Made by a program: the position numbers and the translations under genes | DNA from: Talinum fruticosum | Taxonomy: Eukaryota > Streptophyta > Magnoliopsida > Caryophyllales > Talinaceae | Reading direction: 5' to 3' | Assembly (NCBI GenBank): GCA_021018815.1 | Contig: JAITYX010000049.1 | Span: 3,906,001-3,970,000 of the forward strand | Length of the DNA stretch: 64,000 nt | In this document: positions 22,087 through 34,856 of the stretch, piece by piece | How positions within the stretch are numbered: position 1 is the stretch's first letter | Layout of the letters: every line of letters begins with the position of its first letter | The notes under the pieces: model-generated | Databases searched by the model: none | Told to the model about the DNA's origin: nothing | What the model saw: only the letters and a program-made list of their open reading frames with translations

Positions 22087-23569
22087 TACCATCGTTCTAG
22101 GTTCCCTCATACGGGAGGTTTCCTTGGTGGTTCTGGGATTCCTGCGAAGACATCCGGTAAACCCCAAATGTCATTTGATAGCTTGCTAAGGTGGAACTTC
22201 ATGAAGTACATCTTGGCATTCTCGAAGCGAGTACTTCTAAAGCTAGACCGAGCTCATATGAACTTGGGCCTAGCTCGTCTCGTAGTCAGGCCTAGCTCAT
22301 CCGAAGCTAGCATTAATGTTATTCCTTTGCAAGTTCTTGGCCCATATGGTAGGGCTTATGATTTTCACCTAGGGTTTATTGCGGGCCTTACCATAAGGCC
22401 TCACAATCAACTTGCGATTTTGGAGCTAGCTCTTCACACATGACGACGAGATAGGCGAGCTTCAATGTCTATTATAAAGGATATAGCCAACTATCTCTTG
22501 GGAGATGCTAATGATGACGAACACGTCGATTATTGAATAACCTTTTGTAGGGTGCTGTTCTTATTATTTATGTAGTTTGTACTAAGGAAAATATGAATTT
22601 CATGGTTGATTTGACCTAGTGGATGCACAAGATTGGGGAGGTAAAAAGAGTTAGACTAGCTGTCTATGGATTGAACACCCTATTCAAGTATTAGATAGAT
22701 GAAGATCCACTCGGACTCTTATGAGGGTTGTGGTGTCCTACTGGGATCCCGCGATACGTGTTTTCAAATTTAGACACATGGAGTTATACCGACTCCCTAA
22801 GGAATTCGATGCGATACTAGGCTGCGGTTGTAATCGTCAAATGAAGGTAGTTGTTCCAACGTTATTAAGTGATATAGCAAGAACCCGTAAGGAGTTGCTG
22901 TGCTCGAGTAAAAGGGATTTAGAGTTGATCTTGGTTATGAATGAAGTAAACATGGCTAACCTATTGCTTTACTTTCGTCCCATATACGGGTCGGGGCCAG
23001 CGTATATCCGGAAGCATTGAGCTATCGTCATGTACCTCGTAGGCGGCTTCCAATTAGTGGGAGGCCACATAGATAAAGTGTTTGTTGCATCACTAATATG
23101 GTAGAGCAGTTGGGAGACTATCACTCTCTAACCCCATTGATCCTCGTTGAAACTTTTATGGGTTTGAGGCGAATCCGGGTGAATCGAATAAAAATTTCAC
23201 TGGAAGCTTCCTTATATTGGAGGTGCGATTAATGAATGTTATAGTAATCGAACCCGGTCATTGGTCAGCAACGCCTATACACAGTGTTAGTTGGTGTCTT
23301 CTCATTTTTCTTTTTACTCCTACTTGGACCGCGAGCTATGACTAGTTATGATATGCATGATATGTAATTTTTTTTTAACATTTTTGTATTTGTGATGTGA
23401 AGATCTAGCTAATGAGCATCCGGGTTTGGTGGTAGCACCTGCGAGGACCGAGACATACTTAGCTTCATAATTTTGTTAGAGGCCTTGGCATGGAGCTCTA
23501 ATAGAGCGATCTACTATTGGGTGGAGGCTTGGTTAGATGCCACTCCTCCCTTGATTTAGTACATCAAAC

Positions 23570-23574
23570 ACTAG
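23570..23574. repeat. Target-site duplication ACTAG (left of B)
   Basis: ACTAG immediately left of the inverted LTR; the same five bases follow the other LTR at 38424-38428. Confidence 0.85.
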
Positions 23575-25007
23575 TGAAGGTTTGCTCTTGGAGAGTATAA
23601 GTCACCCTCGAGGGGGAGTGAATACGTGATGAAGAAAATTAAACAATTTTTGCACCAATACAAACTAAAAGAAGATTCTTAGTCTAGAATAGACTCAAAA
23701 AGGCAATAACACGGATGTACGTAGAAACCCTCCCGGGGCGGAAAACCACGGATAGTGCTAATCCAAGCACCAAGTCAAATCTACTATTTTGAATCCACAA
23801 AATACAAAGGACTGGCTCAACCAGAATTGCTCCCTTAAATAATTCTTTACGGTGTTTTCCTAGACTCGAAGTTCCCTTATCCGATCTAGTACTTCCTGAC
23901 CGAGATAACCTTTATAATCGGAGACAATTGAGCTGAGTTAACGCTTACAGCTAAGTCAAGGGACTTACCAAGAAGGTAAGAGAAGAATATAATTGATTAT
24001 AAGAATTTCTTTACAACGCAGAGAATATTAAATACGGAATTGGAGTTGTAAGTAGAAGATTGAGTAAGGATAAATCCAATAATAGGTTCAACAATAATTC
24101 TGCAACCTTCAAGTCTTACAAAGTGGCTTTTATTTATCGACACTTAAGCAGAGTGACCGTTGAGGCTTATCTCTAGACCGAAGTCCTCACTAGCCGTTAT
24201 AACGGCCATTATGAGTCACTCGTAAAAGATCCATTGGGATGTGAACATCGTGGAATGGTTCTTGGCTCCAAAAGATGGTGCAATCACTTGGTGGTGACCG
24301 AAAACTGCGATGGAAACAACCGTTAGGCCTAGAGTTGGAATTTTTCAGTTTTGGAAACAAACAACCCCGACACGGTGTCCGATCCTTGTCAAGAAGTAGC
24401 TAAAATTTGTCTACTGGTGATTAACGGCTAGAAGCCGGTTGCTTTTGTAATTCAAAAATGGATTAGTCTCGTTTGAATAACCTACAAAAGCAAACCACAT
24501 AGGTTCTCAAAATTTAACAATACTTTGATCCAATATTAGGCACAGGTAATAATTAAATTTGAGTAATTAAATGCTTAATTATCTTTGGCCTAAAAGAATG
24601 GAATTTTTTGAGTTTAATATTCAATATACTCAAATTACATCTTGAGTCAATCCTAAGCTGATCAAGTTAGAGAGAGCTAGAGTAAAATATTAGAGTATAA
24701 CAACTTGATCCGGTCAAATAATTCTCAAGGAAATAAACTGATTTAGAATAAAGAATTAACATTGTAATTCTTTTTAAATTGAAATACACAGTTAGTGCTC
24801 AAAGAAAGTGTGTTAGAGAAATTATTTGATCATCTAATGTTTCGAGTGATGTTTGAGTGAGTCAAAAACACCGATGACAAAGATATGTAGTAAGGCGCTT
24901 TACGAGTCAGTCGAACATAATGAAAACTTAGATATGAGTTTCTAAAGGATAAAGAATGACTTAGAATCATAACCTAAGAGAGATAGAGATTTATACCTGA
25001 GTCTTCA
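23575..25007 (-). repeat. 3' LTR of copia B (1433 bp)
   Basis: Inverted LTR: starts TGAAGGTTTGCTC and ends GAGTCTTCA, next to the inverted PPT. Homologous to the LTRs of A, E, F and G and forms an inverted pair with the plus-strand LTR at 19787-21395. Confidence 0.9.
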
Positions 25008-25020
25008 ATCTCCCCTTTTT
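25008..25020 (-). other. Polypurine tract of copia B
   Basis: The reverse strand reads AAAAAGGGGAGAT before the LTR start TGAAGACTC, the same tract as in A. Confidence 0.88.
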
Positions 25021-25494
25021 GATGAAAGACATTTCATACTTAAGATAGAAACTTGTTAGTACATTACATAAGTTTTCATTGCTAATGATCGGAACAAAAG
25101 TCACGTTCTCGAGCAAGGGTGACTTTAAGATCTTGAAAGTGTAATTCAAATCATATCATTACTCAGAGCATGTGTGTGGATAATGAAGTATCCGAGCAAA
25201 AAGAATTGAAATTAGAGTGGATATGTTAATGAGTTAAGTATTAGGGCATAGTGAAGTATCGTAGTATAAAATACGGAAAATGAAATATATACCTTAGAAA
25301 CGAGATATGCTCAAAATGGAAAGTATTAGTATCAAAGCATATAAAAATATCAGAGCATCAAAGCGATTCAGGATTGAGTATGCCAAAAGAAAATTCATTG
25401 CTCCGAAAGAAAATAAACAGACTAAAGAAAAAAAAATCATAAAGCGGAGTTTCTCCCTAAACTAAACATCAAGTTTTCTATATATTTTCTCCCC
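25021..25494 (-). other. Copia B 3' untranslated stretch
   Basis: No coding motif; A-rich on the plus strand. Equivalent to the stretch between third ORF and PPT in A. Confidence 0.45.
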
Positions 25495-26989
25495 TTAGCA
25501 TTTTATCAAAAAGAGGGAAGAAAATAGCAGAGCAGATACAAGCTGATGTTGGACAAAAGAAAAAAATAAAAACGAAGAAAAGAAATGAACTAAGAAGGGG
25601 GCTTGTTGTCCGGACGAGGAGGGACGAGCGTTGCGCTTGCGCTTGTAAGCTTGTGAGGAGGTGGACGAGCGAGGCGGTTGCAGCACGAGGATGTCAAGAA
25701 GTTGCTCTGTCATGGTTCCGTGAATCAAAGGGACATCTTCCTCGGGCTCATCTTCCTCGATGACAGCATCGGGTGGTGCTTTTGGGATAGTAGCTTGGGA
25801 CGAACAAACGTCTCCAGCCTCTTCGACCCACTTAGAACATCATTTGAGGAGATCGATTCCGGTGCACCTTGGCCCTTACGTTGAGCAGCCTCTTCTTTTT
25901 CATTTCCTTCTTCCTTCTCTTTTTCTTTCTCCTCTTTAGCAGGAGCTACTTCTTCTGCTACTTTCTCAACTGCCTCCTCATTGGATGTAGACTTAGCTGG
26001 GCTGGAGGACTCCTCGAAGTTTCGGAAGTGTCCGAGTCCTAAGCAGCTTTGGATCATCGTTCGTGGAGGAGTTGGGTCCGCTCGTGTTGCTCTTTGATGA
26101 TGGCCTTAAATTCGAGCAAAAGATCCCGGCTTTCCCTGATCCGGGAGTGTCCGATCTTATAGGTAATCACCAGGCCTTGATAGACGGTTTTAAGAGAGGG
26201 AAGAGTGTTATGAAGTTCTTCAAACAGAGAGACAATCTTGTTTACCATCTCGGTAAGCATTACGAGTAGAGGAAGGAGGATGAGGTGGTACGAAGTAGAG
26301 GGACCCACAAAGGGAGGTGGAAGTGCTCGTGGAATCCGAGTATGAGTGGGAGGAGGTGAGGGAGGTTCCAACTAAGACCCGTGAACCCGGACGCTAGGTT
26401 TGACTTCCCGGTATCCGTACCCTAGAAGTTCTTTTCTTCCAACAACAATGGTTGCCTCACAAACAGCTCTTGGTTCTAAGGGAAGGGAAATCTTGATCTA
26501 TTTGAAGACAAACGTTAAGAGAGCTCCAAAAGGAAAAGGAGCGAGACTTTTTCGAGTGAGTCGGCACGGTGGCCATCCGCTTGATGATAAAAGGAAGAGG
26601 TCTACTTCGTAGCCCTTTAAGATATTGAACAAAACTCCGAGAATCTTGGAGTTTGGATTCTCTTTGTTAGAATGATGAGCGAAAAGGTCTTCATCAAGAT
26701 GAAACAAAGTAATCTTGCCTTGGTCTTCATATGAGTTACTGAGAAATTTTTGCGTGACTCAAGAATATCCTTGGCAAACTTCTCAAAGAAATCATGAGCA
26801 ATCTCTATAAAAGGTATGGGATTGTAGTTGAGAAAAAGAGAAGAGACTTTAAACAGTCTTTGAAGGAGAGGGAGGTATATATAGACAACCTTCCCTTGAA
26901 TCTTTGAGCTGATGACACCCTCGGATTGGGACATGTTAGCATAGAACTCGACGACGAGTTACGGGTAGATGAAATCACTAAAGCACAAA
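25495..26989 (-). pseudogene. Copia B third ORF (partial)
   Basis: Minus strand, in pieces. From the interior: a block FFEKFAKDILESRKNFSVTH (26720-26810), HSNKENPNSKILG and ILKGYEVDLF (26600-26690), a Pro-rich part (PPSPPPTHTRIPRALPPP, 26310-26365), a likely coiled coil (MVNKIVSLFEELHNTLPSLK, then IIKEQHERTQLLHER, 26054-26260), an acidic Lys/Glu stretch (EEVAPAKEEKEKEKEEGNEK, about 25900-25970), and the C-terminal tail VLQPPRSSTSSQAYKRKRNA (25640-25690). Same order as in A and G. The basic N-terminus is missing because LTR fragment C interrupts the sequence at 26990. Confidence 0.65.
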
Positions 26990-27190
26990 TGAAGGTTTAT
27001 TCTTGGAGAGTTTTGGTCACCCTAGAGGGGGTGAATAGGGTAATGAGGAAATTTTAATAAATTTGGAAGATTTAAACTTGAAAAGAATAATCAAGACAGA
27101 TCCGAGTCTAGATTGGACTCGTAAAGGTATGAACTCGCATTTACGTGGAAACCCTCCCGGGCGTGAAAACCAGATTGGACTCGGAAAATT
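26990..27190 (-). repeat. Copia LTR fragment (element C)
   Basis: TGAAGGTTTATTCTTGGAG... is the first 200 or so bases of an inverted copia LTR inside B's third ORF with no PBS beside it, so it is the outer edge of a separate insertion. A small duplication of AGATTGGACTCG (27113 and 27173) lies near the junction with D. Everything of C beyond 27190 is gone. Confidence 0.75.
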
Positions 27191-29399
27191 TGTTAGCTTG
27201 TCGTACGGTTACAAATTAAACCACTACTTAGGATTATAATAAACAATATAACATACAGAATTAGGGATCGAATCCATGAGGAAAGATATAGTAACATGCA
27301 AGCTTTAATCTAATTAAATTTACTACTCTTAAAAACAAAATCGAAAATATAAATTAAAAAAATCAATAACTAAAAATCATAGAAAATTATCTAACTAAAT
27401 AAATAATTTATACATAATAAAAAAAAAACTATAATAACCCAGAAATATTTTTGTATATTTTTAGAATAATTAAAACAGAAAACTAAAGCAGAAAATAAAT
27501 AAATTCTAAAATAGAAAATTAAATAAGTAAAATTCTGCACTAAATTAATTACGAAAATAAATATTAAAATTCCCTAAAATATTAACACTAATTTTCTACA
27601 TCTAATCAGACTCTAAAAATATAAAAATAAAATTTAAAACCTCATTTACGAAATTATTTAACTAAAAACCTACAGTAATTAAATTTAAGAATTAAATCTG
27701 AAATATTATGAAATTAATTCTAAAAATTCTAAAATTTAATCACATCAAATTAGAACTCTATCTAAACCCTAAAACAAGATAAAACATGAAAAATAATAAA
27801 AGAAAGTAGTTCTAAACTAATTTCTAACAAACTGACTCAAAAATAATAAAAACTAACATAAAAATAATCTAAAAAATAAAATATATTAAGATTCAAAATT
27901 AAATTAAAATAAAATTCCTAAAACTAACCTAAAATCCTGATATTTAAGGGGGACAACAAAATTAATAATAAAAGATTATAACTATGAAAATAAAAATTGA
28001 CAACTAAGTAAAGTAACTAAAAAGCAAATAAATAATATCAAAGACATCAAGTTTATAAAAATCACTTAGTATAATCTATATCCACCATGCAAATTATTAT
28101 TTATCATTAACACACAAATTGATCTACCCATGAGGTAAACTGTAGAAGACAACCACTAGCGGATCTTTCCCGTTTTTCCTTAGTTATTAGTTTAATTAAG
28201 CCTATCCCTAATATAAACCCTACTAATATTGATAACCCTAGCACTAGCACTAGAATTTAATCAAATTAGAGTAGTAAGAATTAGAATAACATCATTTAGC
28301 ACCTAGTAAGCAATGTTCTAGCAAATTGATTTAAAAAGGATCCATGATAATTTCCTAATTAAAAGAGATGAGTATGAGCCATCCATGATTAACTAGCTTG
28401 ATACTTATGTCTAACGAACCAAGCGATTACGTACTTAAATCTTTTAAACTATCATATGAATTTATATAGAACTAATTAGCGTGCACTCTAATTAATTAAA
28501 TTAAAAACATAAACATTAAACACAAATTATCATAGAATCATGGATCTAATTAATAAGACAATAAAGATCGAAATTTTGTTTCAAAATAAATAATTTAACA
28601 TGATTTCAACTAGATTATACTAAGTATAAAAAACTACTCAAACATAATATAATTTAAAACACGTAAACTAAATAAAAATATCATCTTTAATATTAATCTA
28701 ACAATAAAAATTCAATGTTTACTAGTAAAAAATTACCATACTAAATAATACTACCGACATAAATGTCTTCGGCTACGGAACAATGATGTTGATGATGATT
28801 AATGATTAAGGGGCTGGCGTGGGGTAGAAAGGCAAGCGGGAGGTGGCAAAGGGGAACAAAGTGACAGGTGATTGATGATTAAGTTGAGAGGGATGTTAGG
28901 CAGCGAGAGCAAGAGAGTTGTGATGGTGAGCGAGAGGGGAGAGCTTCTTGGGGATAACAAGAGTTGTGTGGGGTGGAGAGGCAAGTAGGAGAGTGGGTAT
29001 TTGATTCGTAGCCGCGTAAGGTTGCCTGTGAGGGTCGGTTCCTTTTATGGTGATCCCTTTTCTTCTCTTCCAAGTTTCCTTCTTCTCGTGCAACTCTAAG
29101 GAAGAGTCCTAGTGGGTTTAGGAGGATGATTAACATCACTCTTTTCTTCAAATAAAGATTTCATAAAATGAAATATCATAAAATAAATATTTTATGACAC
29201 ATTATTTTTATGGACGAACTTCATATCTTTTCTTGCACGCTTGTCGGTAGCTAAAAACCCCTTTTAACGTTTTTTCTTTTCTTCCCCACTTTATTTGATA
29301 ATTACCTATAAATAGACAAAATATGATAAATTTGATAAAATAAACTATATAATATAAACTAAATAACTACTAAAAATACGTATAAAATACAAGTTAGAA
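27191..29399 (-). repeat. 3' LTR of element D (about 2.2 kb)
   Basis: Starts TGTTAGCTTGTCGTACGG, is A-rich on the plus strand, and aligns along its length with 32383-35314 apart from the MITE there. The inner end is near AATACAAGTTAG, next to a purine-rich tract (reverse strand AAGTGTGAGGGATT, about 29403-29420). Confidence 0.85.
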
Positions 29400-31169
29400 A
29401 AATCCCTCACACTTAGACTTTGGACGTCATCATGCAAAGAAATCTAATACTAGAGTATTACGCTTTCTTATAAAGATATACATAAAATAAAGTATACACT
29501 AGATTTGCCTTGCTTGCAAAATAGTTTGATGAAAATTTATCTTTGCCAAGCAAGTGAAAAACTAAACATTTCATTGTCATCAAAGAGTTTATTCATCAGC
29601 CTCACAATATCTCTATCATTTAAGCAATGGTAAAAAATTATCCATCTTTTTCAAACATATATATTCCGGTCAAGATGTCTAAAACATTTTAGGATGGGAA
29701 AAATTAAGGTGCAGTATGGTTATAGAGACGTTGAATCAGCGAGATAACTCACTAAAAATCAATAATAAACTTGTTTTTCAACTTTTTTTTTTTTTAACTC
29801 CATTCAAGCACATATTCGAGGCCCATATAGGGTCTTAGAAATATGATACTCCCTATCTCCCACTCACTCAAATAGAGGTGCTGAAGTTAACACTTTTCTT
29901 TCTTTTTTTCTTCGTTAGTATGGTTAGAGTCGTTGATCGACACAAATGTGGCATTACTCTCCTAGCATGAGTTACTCCGTTTATAAGGCTCAACTTGAGA
30001 CCTAAACATAAGGGAAATGGTGCCGAGCCACCAACTCCGACCCATGTTGGTAGACTAACATTTTTTTAAAGGTAAAACAAGAAAAATCAAATTTTCTATG
30101 AGTCATGCTGCTAAGTTAAGTGGTCTAAGTGAACGGTTTAAGTCAATTTATTGCCTCTATGACGATCATATAACATGATCAAATTGACAAAAAAATTATG
30201 ATTGTCGATAATTGAAGAAATATACGAGGATCAACTCAAACAAATCTGAATGACAATTAACATGTTCAAATTTCTCACTTACAAAGGGAAAGAAAAACTA
30301 TAAACACAAAAATTTAAGCAAGTTAATCTAGCATATATTCATGTTCATGCATTTCTTCACAAGAAAGACACTAAAATTTTTTTATTATTATTTTATATTT
30401 TTTTCAAAAAATAAGATAAAAATACATGCATAAAATTAAAATGCAGGATGCATTCCCCATACTTAATTCATGCATTGTCCTTAATGCATGCAAAATAAAA
30501 ATAAAGAAAAATAATAGAGATAACATAAACTTCCCTGAAAAATGTTGGGTTGCCTCCCAACCATCGCCTTTGTTTATCTTCTTTGGCTCGACACCTTTAC
30601 AACTCAAGGATCATTCAGTTGCATTTCCCACACTAAATTGATTTGGTCTCTTGCATACTTGTAATTAGAGGGAGATTTCTTTTAGAAAAGAGTATACGTA
30701 TTCTCCCCACACTTATTTTTTGTTCCTTTTCAATTTTAATTTGTTCATAAATAAACCTTTAAGTAACTTACCATAATGAGGTTCCTGTTTCATGGTATCT
30801 AGAAGAGGAATGTTGATTTCTGCCTTCCTAGATATTTCTATGATATCTTCAATTTCCTCGTCTATCTTAGGACTTGTGCTTGTGAATCTACTAGGAAAAG
30901 GTGCGATAGGCTTGTAAAGATCTTTCGTATTTTCACCTATTTCCTTAGCATTAGAGGCATTATGTTTATTTTGGTTAGGTTAAGATTCCTTGACCTCTAA
31001 TTCTGGCTCTACCTCTATGTTTTTCATACGTTCCTCTAGCTCTTTCCCTCTATTAAGTGTTATGACACTCACATTTTCTTTTGGATCTTGGAAAGGTTGA
31101 GATTGCATTTGAGCTTGGAGGTTGCTAATTATGGTACCTGCTTAATGGTCATCTCTAAGTTTTGGAACC
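29400..31169 (-). other. Element D internal region without pol
   Basis: AT-rich stretch between D's gag and 3' LTR where a complete element would carry pol. I checked for the RT (xxDD), protease (DSG/DTG) and integrase blocks seen elsewhere in the window and found none. Short ORFs (30404-30641) are compositional. Confidence 0.55.
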
Positions 31170-32200
31170 TAAGGTCAGTCTCCTTTTTTAGTCATCCATC
31201 TTCTTAATGATTTGCTCTAAAAGATAATTGGTTTTATCCTGAGCAATGGATTGATCAAATTCTAGGGGGTTTTCTTCAAATCCATACCTAAGGTTAGAGT
31301 TGTCACTCCATTCTTCATAAGTGTTCAAGAATGGGTCATGGTTCATTTGACCTTGGTTGGAAAAAATAGCATTCACATGCCCTCTTTGTTGTGTATGGCA
31401 TGAATTAGCAACATGACCCTCTAAACAGACAAATACTACAAACTATCGCTTCTTCTCTGTGCACCAATTTGTCCAACTTAACAGTAATTTGGGATAACCG
31501 AGTCTCTACAGATGGACCTAAATTGAACTCATTAACATTCCTAAATTGAGTATCTCCAATTCCAAATTGTTGAGTATTTTGGGCCATAATATTAAACAAT
31601 TCTCTAGCCCGAGTCGGAGTCTTATTAAACGAGGTCCCTCCACTAGCAACATCTACCATATTTTTATCTATTAGCAATAAACCTTTATAAAAATATTGAA
31701 TCAATAAATGGTTAGAAATTTGATGTTGGGGATAACTAGCACATAATTTATTAAAATGCTCCCAATATTTAGAAAAAGTCTCCTCAGTCATTTGTTTAAT
31801 GCCACAAATTTCCTTTCTAATTGACCCTATCCTAGATGTAGGAAAAAATTTCTTTAAAAATGCTTTATGAACTTGAGTCCATGTAGTGAATGTTGCAGGG
31901 GATAGGTAATAAAACCAATCTTTAGCCTTAAGTCTGCAGTGAAAAGGGAAAGGCTCTCAACTTAATTTGGTCTTGGGTGACTCCCTCAAGTTGCATAGTG
32001 GAACATGTAATAATAAACTCATTGATATGACGATATGGGTCCTCAGCAGACACTCCATGAAATTTAAGTAACATATTTAAAAATTCGGAGTTCGGTTTTA
32101 GTGGTCGGTCCAATGCGAGATATGAGATAGGCGAAGTAGTGTATCCAAGTTAGGTGCGGCAAGCTCATGTAAATTAGTCACCTCAATAATTTCAGAACTT
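31170..32200 (-). pseudogene. Element D gag (Athila/Tat-type)
   Basis: Minus strand. Blocks: KFHGVSAEDPYRHINEFII and KLRAFPFSLQ (31928-32113), FSKYWEHFNKLCASYPQHQI and LLIQYFYKGL (31690-31780), VDVASGGTSFNKTPTRAREL (about 31610-31665), then LSQITVKLDKLV. These are the 'FyeGL......iDaAsGG.l..KTp.eA..Li' capsid motifs of plant Ty3 gag proteins. The zinc knuckle CSICLFRG near 31420-31435 is followed by a one-base shift that breaks the expected GH....C. Residual frame to 31188 (NTYEEWSDNSNLRYGFEENP) continues the C-terminus. Confidence 0.75.
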
Positions 32201-32360
32201 ACAAAAATAGAATTAAAAACACTTACTTGGCTTCAACTTCGTCAAATGTATACTCCTTGTCAAAATTTTTAAAAAACTACGAAAAAAACTATTAAAGTCA
32301 CAATGAAGTAACAAAAGTAGTAAATATAAATTAAATAAAACTAACAACTATTATTTTCTT

Positions 32361-32377
32361 GCCCGACAACGGCGCCA
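32361..32377 (-). other. Primer-binding site of D (tRNA-Asp type)
   Basis: The reverse strand reads TGGCGCCGTTGTCGGGC, the Asp-tRNA-type site known from Athila/Calypso-like plant elements, adjacent to the LTR end. Confidence 0.85.
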
Positions 32378-34185
32378 AAATTTATTAGCTTGTTGTACGG
32401 TTACAAATTAAACCACTACTTAGGCTTATAATAAACAATATAGCATACGAAGTAGGGATCAAATCCACGAGGAAAGATATAATAACATGCAAGCTTTAAT
32501 CTAATTATATTTCCTACTCTTAAAAACAAAATAGAAAATATAAATTAAAAACAATTCAATAAATAAAATCATAGAAAATTATCTAACAACTAAATAAATA
32601 ATTTATACATAATAAAAAAAATATAATAACGCAGAAATATTTTTGTATATTTTTTAGAATAATTAAAACAGAAAACTAAAGTAGAAAATAAATAAATTCT
32701 AAACAGAAAATTAAATAAGTTAAATTTCGCACTAAATTAATTACGAAAATGAATATTAAAATTCCCTAGAATATTAACACTAATTTTCTAGATCTAACCA
32801 GACCCTAAAAATATAAAAATAAAATTTACAAACGAATTTACGAAATTATTTAACTCGAAAACCTACAAGTAATTAATTCAAGAATTAAATCTGAAAAATT
32901 ATCAAATTAATTCCAAAAATTCTAAAATTTAATCACATCAAATTAGGACTCTATTTAAACTTTAAAAAAATAAACCATAAAAAATAATAAAAGAAACTAG
33001 TTTTAAACTAATTTCTAACAAACCGACTCAAAAATAGTAAAACCGATAGAAAAGTAATCTAAAAATTAAAATATATAAAAATTCAAAATTAAATTAAAAT
33101 AAAGTTCCTAAAAAATAACCTAAAAGCCTGTTATTTAAGGGGGATAACGAAATTAATAATAAAAGATTGTAACTATGTAAATAAAAATTGACAACTAAGT
33201 AAAGTAACTAAAAAGCAAATAAATAATATCAAAGATATCAAGTTTATAAAAGACACTTAGTATAATCCATATCCACCATGTAAATTATTATTTATCATTA
33301 ACATAAAAATTGATCTACCCACAAGCTAAACTATAGAAGACAACCACTAGCACATCTTCCCCATTTTTCCTTAGTTATTAGTTTAATTAAGGCCTAATAT
33401 AAACCCTACTAATATTGATAACCCTAACACTTGTACTAGAATTGAATCATATTAGAGCATTAAGAATTAGGAAAACATCATCTAGCACCTAGTAAGCAAT
33501 CTTCTAGCAAATTGATTTAAAAAGGATCCATGATAATTTCCTAATTAAAGAGATGGGTGTGAGCCATCCATGATTAATTAGCTTGAAACTTATGTCTAAA
33601 AGACCAAGCAATTATGTACTTAAACCTTTTAAACTATCATATGAATTTATATAGAACTAATTCGCGTGCACTCTAATTAATTAAATATAAAAGCATAAAC
33701 ATTAAACACAAATTATCATCGAATCCTCGGATCTATTCAATAATACAATAAAGATCGAAACTTTGTTTCAAAATAATTAATTTAACATGATTTCAACTAG
33801 ATTATACTTAATATAAAAAACTACTCAAACATAATGTAATTTAAAACATAAAAACTAAATAAAAATAGCATCTTTAATATTAATCTAAAAATACAAATTC
33901 AATGTTTACCAAGTAAAAATTACAATACTAAATAATACTATCGATATGAATGTCTTCGGTCGTGAACGATGATGTTGATGATGATTGATGATTAAGGGGC
34001 TAGCATGGGGTAGAAATGCAAGCAGGAGGTGTGTGATAAAGATTATAATAATGGTGGGGTAAAAAGGCAAGCGGGAGGTGGCAAAGGGGAACAAAGTGGG
34101 AAGTGATTGATGATTAAGTTGAGAGGGATATTAGGCAGCAAGAGCGAGAGAGCTGTGATGACAAGCGAGAGGGGAGAGCTACGTG

Positions 34186-34856
34186 TAGGGATGGCAATGG
34201 GTCTTGGACCCGACCCAGACCCGACCCATTTAATCGGGTCCGGGTCCAAAAATTTGGACCCGATGGGTTCGCGTCGGGTCCACTGTTCGGGGTTCGGGTC
34301 TCAAAAATAAGAGCCGGACCCGACCCGAGACCCGTTTAAGACCCGTTTAAGACCCGTTTAAGACCCAAACACTAATTTTATTTTTTAAAAAATTCTAACA
34401 GTAGTATTCATGCAAATTTGGACCCGGTGCAATTTGGAAACCCTTCATACAATTTGTTGTGAAACTTTAATGGACTTTGAACATTGTGTTGTCAAACTTT
34501 GATGAATTTTGTGTTTAATATATTGGTGTATTTGATTTGTATGAACTAAGTTTTTGGTTTGTACAATAGATTGGTTGATAGATAGGTTAGTATCATGCTA
34601 AAGAGGTTATATGTAACAAAATTGCTTGTAAATTTACAATAATATTAAAATAGGACACAAAATATTGATTTTTAAACTCATTTATGATAAAAATATAGTA
34701 GACCGGTTTACGACCTGTGGACCCGTGGACCCACCGGGTCCGGGTCAAAATTTTACAGACCCGTCGGGTCCGGGTTGGGTCTGGATCCAAGTCTAAAAGT
34801 TAAATGGGTCCGGGTCCGGTCGAACCCGACCTGCACTCGACCCATTGCCATCCCCG
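34186..34856. mobile_element. hAT-type MITE (671 bp)
   Basis: Terminal inverted repeats TAGGGATGGCAATGGGTC and (reverse of the right end) CGGGGATGGCAATGGGTC agree at 16 of 18 positions. They are flanked by an imperfect 8-bp duplication GCTACGTG (34178-34185) / GCTGCATG (34857-34864). 8-bp duplications and a GGGATGGCAA terminus are typical of plant hAT MITEs. The interior is rich in GGGTCCGGGT/GACCCG repeats near both ends, so it can fold on itself. It is absent from the homologous site of the other D LTR (about 28945), which serves as the empty site. Confidence 0.85.
34329..34361 (+). repeat. Tandem 11-mer in the MITE
   Basis: GACCCGTTTAA three times in a row, followed by a further GACCC. 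Confidence 0.9.

Larger units (their letters stand above)
21401..23569 (+). pseudogene. PMD/DUF7745-like gene, segment 2
   Basis: Resumes the antisense gene after copia A. Blocks: GPYGRAYDFHLGFIAGLTIR (about 22350), then VVVSYWDPAIRVFKFRHMEL followed by YRLPKEFDAILG (22721-22830), matching the pattern 'fWDP.yRvF.F...eL.pt.eEf..iLG' of plant DUF7745/PMD-type proteins. FRPIYGSGPAYIRK and YLVGGFQLVGG-type sequence follow (22975-23060). Stops interrupt the frame. Three candidate introns of 66-73 nt precede the conserved part, and 23270-23400 is T-rich and may be another. Copia B interrupts at 23574. I cannot name a function beyond the domain resemblance. Confidence 0.5.

Noticed and set aside
34186..34856. 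Possible CRISPR-like or satellite repeat because of many GGGTC/GACCC motifs
   Set aside because: Terminal inverted repeats and an 8-bp target duplication identify it as a MITE.
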